DNA from: Psychrobacter sp. 72-O-c
GTDB taxonomy: Bacteria > Pseudomonadota > Gammaproteobacteria > Pseudomonadales > Moraxellaceae
Assembly (NCBI RefSeq): GCF_904846605.1
Contig: NZ_CAJHBI010000034.1
Coordinates: forward strand, 1-32,498
Direction of reading: 5' to 3'
Length of the DNA: 32,498 bases
The notes under the pieces are model-generated. The model saw only the letters and a list, made by a program, of their open reading frames with translations. It did no database searches and was not told the DNA's origin. Positions 1 through 7,243 of this stretch are shown here, one piece after another. A program made the translations under genes and the position numbers. Numbering within the stretch: the first letter of the stretch is position 1; each line of letters begins with the position of its first letter.

Positions 1-90
1 AATATTAAAGTCTTGGGCAACGCGGCGTACCGTTTGCCCTGCTGCAATCTTGCTTAATACGAGTTGTCGAAAATCATTTGAGTAGGTCAT
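1..90 (-). CDS. IS630-family transposase, N-terminal 30 residues (partial)
   Basis: Reading from the ATG at 88-90 gives MTYSNDFRQLVLSKIAAGQT, followed by VRRVAQDFNI at the window edge. This is the usual opening of IS630-type transposases: a short basic start leading into a helix-turn-helix that binds the terminal repeats ('...IAAGQTVRRVAQDF'). The frame is open to base 1, so the gene continues to the left. The DDE catalytic region is not in the window. The gene lies in the same orientation as the truncated IS630 gene at the right end, and the two may be copies of the same element, but the parts seen here do not overlap, so this cannot be confirmed. Confidence 0.75.
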   Translation of the reverse strand, partial: MTYSNDFRQLVLSKIAAGQTVRRVAQDFNI

Positions 91-127
91 TTAGGTATTG
101 TAGTTCTTTTTTGGTTTATTGACTATA
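1..127 (-). mobile_element. IS630-family element, 5' end only (runs off left edge)
   Basis: The minus strand carries a transposase start (ATG at 88-90) followed by a helix-turn-helix-like N-terminus. The sequence outside it ends in TTTATTGACTATA (about 115-127). Its reverse complement starts TATAGTCAAT, which is also the outer sequence of the IS630 remnant at 31862-31871. IS630-type elements insert at TA, so the terminal TA at 126-127 is probably the target dinucleotide. The rest of the element lies outside the window. Confidence 0.7.
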
Positions 128-162
128 ACCGCTAATGTTAATAGAATGAAATAACAAAAATT

Positions 163-196
163 AAAAACCCCGCATCATAACGATGCGGGGTTTTTT
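163..196. terminator. Rho-independent terminator, bidirectional
   Basis: A 9-bp perfect stem, CCCCGCATC (168-176) with GATGCGGGG (182-190), encloses a 5-nt loop. A-run 163-167 and T-run 191-196 flank it, so it can act in both directions. It lies 44 bp past the stop codon of the crotonase gene, which is read on the minus strand. Confidence 0.9.
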
Positions 197-239
197 GTGT
201 GGCGAACGTTAGCAATTAAAGTCAGAGTTGGCTTTTACT

Positions 240-1037
240 TTACTTACCCTGATAAACCGGCTTACGCTTTTCCATAAAGGCCGTAATCCCTTCTTTGAAG
301 TCGTCCGTTTTTGCCATCATCACTTGCTGCTCAACTTCTAGATCGAGCGCCTCACTCAGTCCAGAATAAGCATGAACATTAAGCATGTGCTTCATCGATG
401 CCAGCGCTTTTGCGGGTAGCTGACTTAGACGAGTCGCTAAAGCATTAACACTTGCATCTATCTCATCCGCGCTAACCACTGTATTAACTAAGTTTAAGCG
501 TGCCATATCTTCCACTTTGATTTTATCGCCGAGCATGACTAACTCTGTAGTCTTCGCTGCACCGATTAACTGATTAAGCAAATAAATACCGCCAGCATCG
601 GGTATCAGACCGATATTGACAAAGGCTTGTACAAATTTTGCATTATCAGCGGCGATTCGAAAGTCACAAGTTAGCGCTAGGTTCATACCTGCGCCTGCGA
701 CCGCGCCTTCTAGTTTGGCAATAATAGGCTTGTGAATAGCCCGCAACTTTAAGCTAACTTCAGCAACTTCCCTCAACATAAAATCAAGCTTAGCCACTAG
801 AGCCTCAGACTCCATGCCATTCTCAAGCATCTCACCAATATGACCGCCACTAGAGAAGTTATTACCGCCGCCTTGTAAGACGATGACTCGCACCTGATCA
901 TCTTTATCCGCTTTATCGAGTGCCTCCATAATAGCCCCCTTCAATGGAGTGCTAAAAGCATTAAGAGTCTTAGGGTCATTCATAGTGATAGTGGCAATAT
1001 GCTGCTCGGTTTGGTACTCGACTAAAGGTTGCGACAT
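240..1037 (-). CDS. Enoyl-CoA hydratase/isomerase (crotonase) family protein
   Basis: 265 residues, the normal length for a single-domain crotonase that acts on acyl-CoA thioesters in the cytoplasm. The oxyanion-hole segments are visible: FSSGGH near residue 61 and GAVAGAGMNLALTCDF near 110-125, followed by GLIPDAGG. The two glutamates of classical enoyl-CoA hydratase are absent: the first is Asn in GMNLAL and the second lies in FVQAFVNIG with no acid. The Asp of PDAGG is kept, a pattern found in PaaG-type isomerases. So an isomerase is more likely than a true hydratase, but the substrate cannot be read from sequence. The start is supported by AAGGAA just upstream. It stands alone, ending before a strong terminator, and converges with nothing on the left except the IS. 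Confidence 0.88.
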   Translation of the reverse strand: MSQPLVEYQTEQHIATITMNDPKTLNAFSTPLKGAIMEALDKADKDDQVRVIVLQGGGNNFSSGGHIGEMLENGMESEALVAKLDFMLREVAEVSLKLRAIHKPIIAKLEGAVAGAGMNLALTCDFRIAADNAKFVQAFVNIGLIPDAGGIYLLNQLIGAAKTTELVMLGDKIKVEDMARLNLVNTVVSADEIDASVNALATRLSQLPAKALASMKHMLNVHAYSGLSEALDLEVEQQVMMAKTDDFKEGITAFMEKRKPVYQGK

Positions 1038-1342
1038 GGTATTTCCTTTATCTATAGTTTCTATGCAATGGATGGTTCAACGTCCATTACTATAGCAGTT
1101 TGAGATTGTTATAAAAGTTGATTTTGTGCGCGCCTCAGACACGGCCAGAGCACAACGAAATGATGTCTTATTGCTTTGTCTCTATCAACCCGTCCACAAT
1201 AAAACTTCCCATTCAAAAATAATACTATTAAACAAATGACTTGTACACTATGCTAAAAGGCCAATACGAGTTTCAGGGATATGCTCGTTGATGAGTATAT
1301 GTCCACTTATATCAAATAAATCTGTCAGACAAGGACGTGGTT
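1038..1342. other. Intergenic region between divergent crotonase and hydrolase genes
   Basis: About 305 bp with no convincing gene. It must hold the promoters for both divergent genes. I see no -10/-35 pair good enough to name, and no hairpin of note. Confidence 0.5.
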
Positions 1343-2155
1343 ATGCCAAAAATTAAGATTAATAACGCCGATATCTACTATCAAGATAGCGCACCTGATG
1401 ATCATAACAAGCCAGTGATGGTGTTTGCGCATGGTCTGTTATGGAGCTCGAAGATGTATGATAAGCAGGTCGCCCATTTTCAAGACCAGTATCGCTGTAT
1501 CGCGTTTGATTTTCGCGGGCAAGGGCAGTCGCAGATTACCAAGTCTGGCTATGATATGGATACCTTAACTGAAGATACTCTCGAACTACTATCGACACTT
1601 AATATAGATAAGTGTCACTTTGTAGGGCTATCAATGGGGGGCTTTGTAGCGCAGCGTATAGCAATTAAACATCCTGAGTTATTGCTGTCACTGACACTGT
1701 TAGAGACATCATCTGACCCTGAAGATCCGAAACTTGCACCGCAATATCGTAAATTGATGACGGCCATTCGTTGGTTAGGAATGAAGCGAGTCAGCAACAA
1801 GGTGATGCCCATTATGTTTGGCAGTACTTTCTTAGGAGATAAATCGCGTAAAGCCGAAAATAAAGAATGGCTACTGATGCTACAAGGCAATCGTAAAGGC
1901 GGTGTGACTAAAGCGACAACGGGTGTGATTGAGCGTAAAGGGACTTATGAGCAGCTTGGCGATATCAGCACACCGACGCTGATTATAGTGGGTGATCAAG
2001 ATGCAGCCACGCCTTATCCAAAATCTGAGCGAATGCACTTTGCCATTAAAGGCTCTAAGCTTGTAGTGATTAAAGGTGCCGGTCATACTTCGACTGTAGA
2101 GGAACCTGAGCAGGTTAATACAGCCATCAGTAACTTCTTAGAGTGCTGTGTTTAG
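1343..2155 (+). CDS. Alpha/beta hydrolase fold protein
   Basis: 270 residues from the ATG at 1343. A GTG at 1337 is in frame, but AAGGA at 1331-1335 lies 7 nt before the ATG and only 1 nt before the GTG, so the ATG is the better start. The fold is clear: the oxyanion segment VFAHGLLWSS, then FDFRGQGQS, the nucleophile elbow GLSMGG (Ser), the acid region VGDQDAATP (Asp) and the final GAGHTS (His). The family includes esterases, haloperoxidase-like and 3-oxoadipate enol-lactonase-like enzymes. The sequence suggests the last group's general layout but does not fix a substrate. It is a single-gene unit ended by the hairpin at 2178-2203. Confidence 0.88.
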   Translation: MPKIKINNADIYYQDSAPDDHNKPVMVFAHGLLWSSKMYDKQVAHFQDQYRCIAFDFRGQGQSQITKSGYDMDTLTEDTLELLSTLNIDKCHFVGLSMGGFVAQRIAIKHPELLLSLTLLETSSDPEDPKLAPQYRKLMTAIRWLGMKRVSNKVMPIMFGSTFLGDKSRKAENKEWLLMLQGNRKGGVTKATTGVIERKGTYEQLGDISTPTLIIVGDQDAATPYPKSERMHFAIKGSKLVVIKGAGHTSTVEEPEQVNTAISNFLECCV

Positions 2156-2172
2156 TGCCCATGTTTAACTGA

Positions 2173-2209
2173 AAAAAGCCGTTATCGGGTTAATGATAGC
2201 GGCTTTTTT
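2173..2209. terminator. Rho-independent terminator between convergent genes
   Basis: Stem GCCGTTATC (2178-2186) pairs with GATAGCGGC (2195-2203) with one G-U pair and an 8-nt loop. It is flanked by an A-run on the left and a T-run at 2204-2209. It can serve the hydrolase gene on the plus strand and the CitE-like gene on the minus strand. Confidence 0.88.
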
Positions 2210-2242
2210 ATTTTGAGTATTGATTGTGAGACTGCTTCTACT

Positions 2243-3310
2243 TTAAAGCAGCGGTTTATAGTCGCTATTGCCATCATTGATAGTGCCAAATACTTCTGAT
2301 CGATTGACCACTTCATGTGCCCAAGCGCGATGAGTGGCTGGCTCTAGCATGGTATTATTATACTTAAATACCGCTTTGGCCTCGCTATGTAGTATGGCTT
2401 GTGCCTCATCAAGCATGCTCAATGGCACGCAGTAAGCCTGTTGCACCAAAGCAATTTGACTGGGGTGAATGACCGTTTTGCCTACCAATCCTAAGCTCAC
2501 ATCACGGGTCAGCTCTTTCATAAATAGCATCGGCTGATCTAAATACTCAAATACGGGCGCGGTCAAATAAAACCCATGTGGCACAAAGCAGCCCAGCAGC
2601 TGATAAATGAGTGTGCCAATCGGTGTATCATAAATAATACTGTCTTTTGGACGACGTAGACGCAATGCGGCAAATAAGTCGTTGCCACCGATACGTAGCG
2701 CAAATATAGGCTGGCTAAAGGCTTCTTTAAAAGCGATTGCCAGCTCTTGATTGTGATGCGGATTAAATAGGGCAGCAGTCTCTAAAGTTGGCATCAACAG
2801 CTGATCGGTACTTAAGTTCTGACAGGCCATGCGCCAGTTAGATAAACTATACATATCGACCTTGGGCATCACGAAGCCATCAAGCAAATCAATATGTTCA
2901 AAGTCTGCCAATTCTTGCAGCATCATCGGATTGCGCGGACGCACAAATACTAAGGGGCGCGTCGGTTGCTGGGTCTGAATGTCTGCTTGGTTTGAGGGCT
3001 CATTGATGCTATTGACATGTGACGCCCACATATTGAGCAGTGCCTGCAATCGTGTCAGCGCTAAATCCACATCACTATGACTAACGGCATCTTCTAAACA
3101 AATAATAATACTATCAATAGTCGGTAACTTGTCTCGCTTAATGACCTGCCAAATATCTTGCCGTGTCGCTGGCATATATAGGCTTGCCCCCAACTGATAG
3201 GGATGATGGGTGCATGGCTTGATCATCGCGTGGCGCTCAGTAATGAGATGCGCGTAAGACTGGGTATGATTGTAAAGGCTGGACGATTTATCTGGCATAG
3301 TCGACGTCAT
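2243..3310 (-). CDS. HpcH/HpaI aldolase / CitE-like lyase of the Ter biosynthetic module
   Basis: 355 residues with the CitE/HpcH TIM-barrel signatures: GASLYMPATR (about 41-50), IICLEDAV (about 69-76), FVRPRNP, DGFVMPKVD, LMPTLETAALF, LRIGGNDLF and GKTVIHPSQI near the C-terminus. These enzymes cleave or form C-C bonds on small acids or acyl-CoA using Mg2+; the conserved Arg (RPRNP) and acids (LEDAV) are present. Family members of this kind occur in Ter operons, where they are predicted to supply or cleave a carbon unit in metabolite synthesis. It is the last gene of the minus-strand cluster, 175 bp after the StiP-like gene, so it may have its own promoter. The first 28 residues look unconserved; an internal ATG at 3226, just before the recognisable domain, is an alternative start. 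Confidence 0.82.
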   Translation of the reverse strand: MTSTMPDKSSSLYNHTQSYAHLITERHAMIKPCTHHPYQLGASLYMPATRQDIWQVIKRDKLPTIDSIIICLEDAVSHSDVDLALTRLQALLNMWASHVNSINEPSNQADIQTQQPTRPLVFVRPRNPMMLQELADFEHIDLLDGFVMPKVDMYSLSNWRMACQNLSTDQLLMPTLETAALFNPHHNQELAIAFKEAFSQPIFALRIGGNDLFAALRLRRPKDSIIYDTPIGTLIYQLLGCFVPHGFYLTAPVFEYLDQPMLFMKELTRDVSLGLVGKTVIHPSQIALVQQAYCVPLSMLDEAQAILHSEAKAVFKYNNTMLEPATHRAWAHEVVNRSEVFGTINDGNSDYKPLL

Positions 3311-3485
3311 AAATAGTGGTGAATGAGAATACAGAGGAATAATAGTGTAACAAAGGTGCTGTTTTGTTCAAAAAATGCTTGGCTCTATTATTCGCAAGCG
3401 TTTATAGAAGCTTGTTTATTTTTATTAGACCGTATATACGTTAAACCCTATATACAGGACCAAAGCCTTTCTCGTATTGTTAAGA

Positions 3486-4745
3486 CTAAGTATGGGTAGT
3501 CCGTTGCTTAATAAGCGTAACGGCTTGATAAGGTAATATTTTAGCACCTAATATTGTGATATCGATATGATATTCAGTACATAAATGGCGTAACAATGCG
3601 GTATCGGGATGATCAGAAGATGCTAGCAAGACGCGCTCAGGTTCTCGGCGTAATATCGCCCGTGTTGCCTCGGCGATGGTTGGCTTGATACGGTTGCGAT
3701 TGGTAATTTGATAGCGCGCAGCCAGCGTATCAATGATGGTCTTGGTATCATAACGCGGCTGAGTAAAAGTCGGTAACTGCGACGGCGCCGTGGTCAGTTG
3801 CTGCCTAGCTGTATCGATATGATCGATAAACGCAAGGCTATGATCAACCTCTATTAAGTTATCATAAAACACACTGCGATGTAGACCCTCTTGCGGCGCG
3901 GTATATAAACTGCGCGAAATCAACCCTGATACCGTACTGTTTAACAAGCCTGACGGAATGAGCCAATCATCGCTACTAGCGGCAAGCCAAGCAACCCCAG
4001 CAGGATCGGCGAGTGTGAGCAGCGGAATCGCATCTGCTCCTTGATGAAAAATATTAGTAAAATTTGGATGAGTAGGCTTACTAAAGGTTTCAAGGCTATG
4101 CGCTAACTCTTGATAAATCGCCCCTTTACCTGTCCAACCATCGACAAATACGATTGGACTATTGGGATAAGCCTCTAATAAAATTTCTAATGCCAGTGGA
4201 TCTAAACCACGGTCACGAATGATACTGATACCATAATGAACGCTTGGTAATGAATATAGGCTATCAGTATCTGCTAATGCACGCTGTAATAATACGCCAA
4301 CGGGCAATCCTGCCCGCACTAAGCTAACCAATACTAGCGGGCCTTCACTATCAACAGTGTTATGAAAGTTCTGATGCAACGCATAGGCAAGATTGGCAAT
4401 ATCAGTGGCAGTACGTTGGGTGCCTTGTGCTAACGCTTGAGTGTATAGTTGCTCGTGCATTGCACTTGGTGCGTGTTCTAAGGTCAGCATATCTGAATAA
4501 TGGCGTTGACCGCTCTGAATTAGCGCTTCCTTTTGCGTGACGGGCACATCAGCGACCGCCTCTTTATCGACGATATCTAATAGCACAGTGACATCGCTGG
4601 CAAGATAACTGCCCGAGCCATAGCTTGCTAAATGACGGTCTTTTAACTTAGTGCTTTCTAAATTATCGTTACGCACTTTTTCTGCTTTTGCATTAGACTT
4701 ATTTGTTGTCATAGTAGAATGATTCGCGCTCATTATGATTGCCAT
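3486..4745 (-). CDS. StiP/PELOTA-type phosphoribosyltransferase-like protein (Ter module)
   Basis: 419 residues from the ATG at 4743-4745, which begins 2 nt after the stop codon of the HAD gene. The longer frame, open to 4817, would overlap that gene by 70 bp and adds nothing conserved. The N-terminal two-thirds is the family annotated as PRTase or 'cysteine protease StiP': GSGSYLASDVTVLL (43-56), SLVRAGLPVGVLL (141-153), HYGISIIRDRG (170-180) and a PRPP-loop-like IVFVDGWTGKGAI (198-210). The last 70 residues, with NRIKPTIAEATRAILRREP and VLLASSDHPDT, match the PELOTA-type RNA-binding fold described for this family. The protein is predicted to join a phosphoribosyl step to RNA or ribosome binding. 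The two annotations in the literature conflict; the gene neighbourhood favours a biosynthetic role. No good ribosome binding site is seen, so translational coupling to the HAD gene is likely. Confidence 0.8.
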   Translation of the reverse strand: MAIIMSANHSTMTTNKSNAKAEKVRNDNLESTKLKDRHLASYGSGSYLASDVTVLLDIVDKEAVADVPVTQKEALIQSGQRHYSDMLTLEHAPSAMHEQLYTQALAQGTQRTATDIANLAYALHQNFHNTVDSEGPLVLVSLVRAGLPVGVLLQRALADTDSLYSLPSVHYGISIIRDRGLDPLALEILLEAYPNSPIVFVDGWTGKGAIYQELAHSLETFSKPTHPNFTNIFHQGADAIPLLTLADPAGVAWLAASSDDWLIPSGLLNSTVSGLISRSLYTAPQEGLHRSVFYDNLIEVDHSLAFIDHIDTARQQLTTAPSQLPTFTQPRYDTKTIIDTLAARYQITNRNRIKPTIAEATRAILRREPERVLLASSDHPDTALLRHLCTEYHIDITILGAKILPYQAVTLIKQRTTHT

Positions 4746-4747
4746 GT

Positions 4748-5581
4748 CTATAGTTGAGAGTGAAGTTGCGCTTGTAGCTCTGAGTGCAATTGACCGTGAT
4801 TGGGCATGCCATACCAATCTAGCAATTGTAGAAATGGTAAATCTGCCATACTATCGCCAAAGCCAAAACTAGGACGCTGGTTATCCAAATAATTTTCTAA
4901 TAAAAACTGTACCGCGTGCTGTTTATGGATAGCATGGGGCAGTATTGCTAGATTATTAGCATTCACGTGTACATAAAAATGCTGATTAAAGTCTGGCATT
5001 AATGTCGGTAGCTGCTGGGCTAAATCTGCCAAGACTTGATGGTCTTTTTGTGCGTGTTTGATAGCAAAATAAATGGTTAATTCAGTATCGTTAAAGGTAT
5101 CAGTATGCGGCGTGAATACCAAATCATTGTGACAACGGTCGCTTTGTGCACTATAGTTATTGATGTGCGCGACGAGCTGGGTAAGCGGGTCTTGTAGCGG
5201 AACCAGCTTATCATACATTTTTTGCTGCCAAACACTAAGCAGTTGACCATCGGGCATTAAGATTATTGCACCATGGGTTAGAACCTGCCAGCTACTAAAG
5301 GACAGTTTTACGCGCTTAATTTCGCTACGATCACGTGCAGTGACCGCAATCAGCTCGGTGCTGGCCAGTAACCAATTAAAGAATACCGATTGACGCTGAC
5401 TCATCATGCTCAATGGCTCGTTACTCTTGTTCACCGTAGCACAAACCAGTTTATCTTGTTCAGTCGTAGGCAAGTCCCATGCCTCAATCTTACGTTGGGT
5501 CTGGAATAAAGTGTCGTCTAAATCCATTAGGGCATAGGGTTTGATGATATCAGGGCTAGGCTGGAAGAATGGGGTGGTCAT
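4748..5581 (-). CDS. HAD-superfamily phosphatase (Ter module)
   Basis: 277 residues. HAD motif I is MDLDDTLF (D20, D22, T24), motif II is in AVTARDRS (Thr81 region) and motif IV is FGDSMADLPF (D243, D247). A cap-like region of about 100 residues sits between the motifs. In Ter modules this phosphatase is predicted to remove a phosphate from a phosphoribosylated intermediate. That role is inferred from its neighbours, which are two PRTase-like genes: 42 bp after the TRSP gene and 2 bp before the StiP-like gene. The C-terminus ends in a small repeat, QLHSELQAQLHSQL. No clear ribosome binding site precedes the ATG. Confidence 0.85.
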   Translation of the reverse strand: MTTPFFQPSPDIIKPYALMDLDDTLFQTQRKIEAWDLPTTEQDKLVCATVNKSNEPLSMMSQRQSVFFNWLLASTELIAVTARDRSEIKRVKLSFSSWQVLTHGAIILMPDGQLLSVWQQKMYDKLVPLQDPLTQLVAHINNYSAQSDRCHNDLVFTPHTDTFNDTELTIYFAIKHAQKDHQVLADLAQQLPTLMPDFNQHFYVHVNANNLAILPHAIHKQHAVQFLLENYLDNQRPSFGFGDSMADLPFLQLLDWYGMPNHGQLHSELQAQLHSQL

Positions 5582-5623
5582 AGAGCAATCCGTAGGCGAT
5601 GTATTTTAATGGTATAAAGCAAT

Positions 5624-6892
5624 TTAAAGCGTAGGACTCACGATCAATACATTATCTAAACCTTTCCACATCTCATCAACACTATCAGCGGATGTTTCCA
5701 CGCACAGCACAATCAAATCCCAGTCATCAGGATTGACATTATAAATAAAATTAGTCATACCAAGCCCGTAATTATCGGTAAAGCTCAGCATCGTAGTAAT
5801 CGCAGCACCTGTTGCTATTGGTGAACGCGTTAATGCGCTAAATTTGACGATAGATGCCTCTTCAGTATTCTGGCCTTGCGCTTGCCTTGTTGCTTGACTT
5901 TCTAACCATTCAGCCAACAAGAACGGCAACCAAACAAACTCATTACTGCCCAACACTAAGATTTTTTTTGGCAAGTTGGTACTAGCGAATGCCGCTTGCC
6001 CTTCAAAAGATGTAAATCTCTGTTGGAACTGCGCCAAATAATCAGCAAAGCCATCTGTGCTATCGAGGGTTGGGAAGCGTCCCCAATTGCCAGTATGACC
6101 TAATGGCTGGCTGCCCGCAGCGGTACTGTCGACCGATGGCATAGTAATGGGTTCAGGGTTGGGTGCATCCGTCCATTGCCATGCACCAGCTAACAGATGA
6201 TGACGAGAAAAGTCGATATCTGGCAGGCGTTCAGCCAAGGTGTCGTCCATACCAGTTTGACCCAATGACCAATCTACTAATGTCGTCAAATGGACCTGTT
6301 CTAATTGTGTGAGTCCTGCATTACGTAAGGCACTGACCACATTCATGCAGGTATTGCCTGTTGAAGCTTCATCATCGACCATAATCAAGGTTTTACTCGC
6401 ACGCAACTGTGCTTGGGTAACGTGATTGCTACTCTGATAGATCAAATGCTGGCTGGCGTGACTGTGGTCTTCGCTAAAGGTCGTCAGCAAAGTGTCCTTG
6501 CTACTGTCATCGTGCTGCGCGTGACGAGTAGAGTTAAGCAGTAACGCCTTGGGATAGCGCGTTTGTAGCGCTTGATGCACACCTGCCGATAGCCCAACTG
6601 CCGTCTCTGCCATACCGATGACCAAAATAGGCTCAGGCAATCCATCAGGTACTAGAGTAGCTAGATCGGTAAAGCTACGGCGCATAATACGGGGTGCGAT
6701 CGGAATATGACGACCCAAAACCTTTGAGACAAACAAAAAAGCCCGTTTCGGATTGATGCGCTGAGCAAAACCCAGTAAGTCATCGAGTTGGTAAGGGCTA
6801 TGTTTATTACCTGCGGCATTATTGATTTGGTAGGTCAGCTCAAGTGTGCCACGGGGTAAGGTGATGGTCGTGTTGTGTTGCTTATCAAGCAT
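5624..6892 (-). CDS. Phosphoribosyltransferase with C-terminal TRSP domain (Ter module)
   Basis: 422 residues. The N-terminal half is a type I PRTase: FVSKVLGRHIP (54-64), VIGMAETAVGLSAGV (91-105) and the PRPP-binding loop MVDDEASTGNT (171-181). The C-terminal part carries the motif that names the TRSP domain: SALTRSPIATG, with TRSP at 355-358, followed by NVNPDDWDLIVLCVET. In Ter systems this two-domain protein is predicted to attach ribose-5-phosphate to a base-like precursor, which gives the 'nucleoside-like metabolite' hypothesis. The ribosome binding site AAGGA overlaps the stop codon of the short upstream frame (6902-6904), so translation may be coupled to it. The gap to the HAD gene is 42 bp. 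Confidence 0.87.
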   Translation of the reverse strand: MLDKQHNTTITLPRGTLELTYQINNAAGNKHSPYQLDDLLGFAQRINPKRAFLFVSKVLGRHIPIAPRIMRRSFTDLATLVPDGLPEPILVIGMAETAVGLSAGVHQALQTRYPKALLLNSTRHAQHDDSSKDTLLTTFSEDHSHASQHLIYQSSNHVTQAQLRASKTLIMVDDEASTGNTCMNVVSALRNAGLTQLEQVHLTTLVDWSLGQTGMDDTLAERLPDIDFSRHHLLAGAWQWTDAPNPEPITMPSVDSTAAGSQPLGHTGNWGRFPTLDSTDGFADYLAQFQQRFTSFEGQAAFASTNLPKKILVLGSNEFVWLPFLLAEWLESQATRQAQGQNTEEASIVKFSALTRSPIATGAAITTMLSFTDNYGLGMTNFIYNVNPDDWDLIVLCVETSADSVDEMWKGLDNVLIVSPTL

Positions 6893-6901
6893 TCATATTC
6901 C

Positions 6902-7105
6902 TTAACGTACTTCTATTAAAGTAACTATTTTATAGTTCATGTTTTGTGCCTGCTCATGATTGAGGCTGGAGGTTACCATGCCTATGATTTCACCAGTTGG
7001 TAATAGTCGAGGACTACCGCTAGAACCGGGTTGAATGGGCGCAGTGCACTGCGCTTGAGCGATAACGGTATTGGCTCCCAAAACTAATGTAGTCTGTGCT
7101 GTCAT
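6902..7105 (-). pseudogene. Short trypsin-like peptidase fragment inside the Ter biosynthetic cluster
   Basis: 67 codons. APIQPGSSGSP followed by TGEIIGMVTSSLNHEQAQN resembles the region around the catalytic Ser of trypsin-like (HtrA-type) serine peptidases. The His and Asp of the triad would lie upstream, but the frame closes with a TAG five codons before the ATG and I see no matching sequence in the 138-bp gap to the ATP-grasp gene. The first residues (LVLGANTVI) also resemble the start of TerD-family proteins (compare LIAGANAPLP in TerA). It may be a decayed gene, or a small coding frame whose translation opens the next gene's ribosome binding site. No strong ribosome binding site is present. 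Confidence 0.5.
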
Positions 7106-7165
7106 CGTGCCGTCCGCCCTCTAATCAATCGCATGCCGTATGGTGATAGAAGTTCTTAAATATCT

Positions 7166-7171
7166 ATTATA
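7166..7171 (-). promoter_or_regulatory. Possible -10 element (TATAAT) between ATP-grasp and peptidase-like fragment
   Basis: The minus strand reads TATAAT in the 138-bp gap after the ATP-grasp gene. I cannot find a good -35 at the correct distance. It could give the PRTase-HAD-StiP genes an extra promoter. Weak call. Confidence 0.25.
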
Positions 7172-7243
7172 TTTAGCACCATCGCTAATATAAGATTGTG
7201 TTTACTTATTCTAAAGGTTTTATAGAGAGTTTGGGTTGGTATT

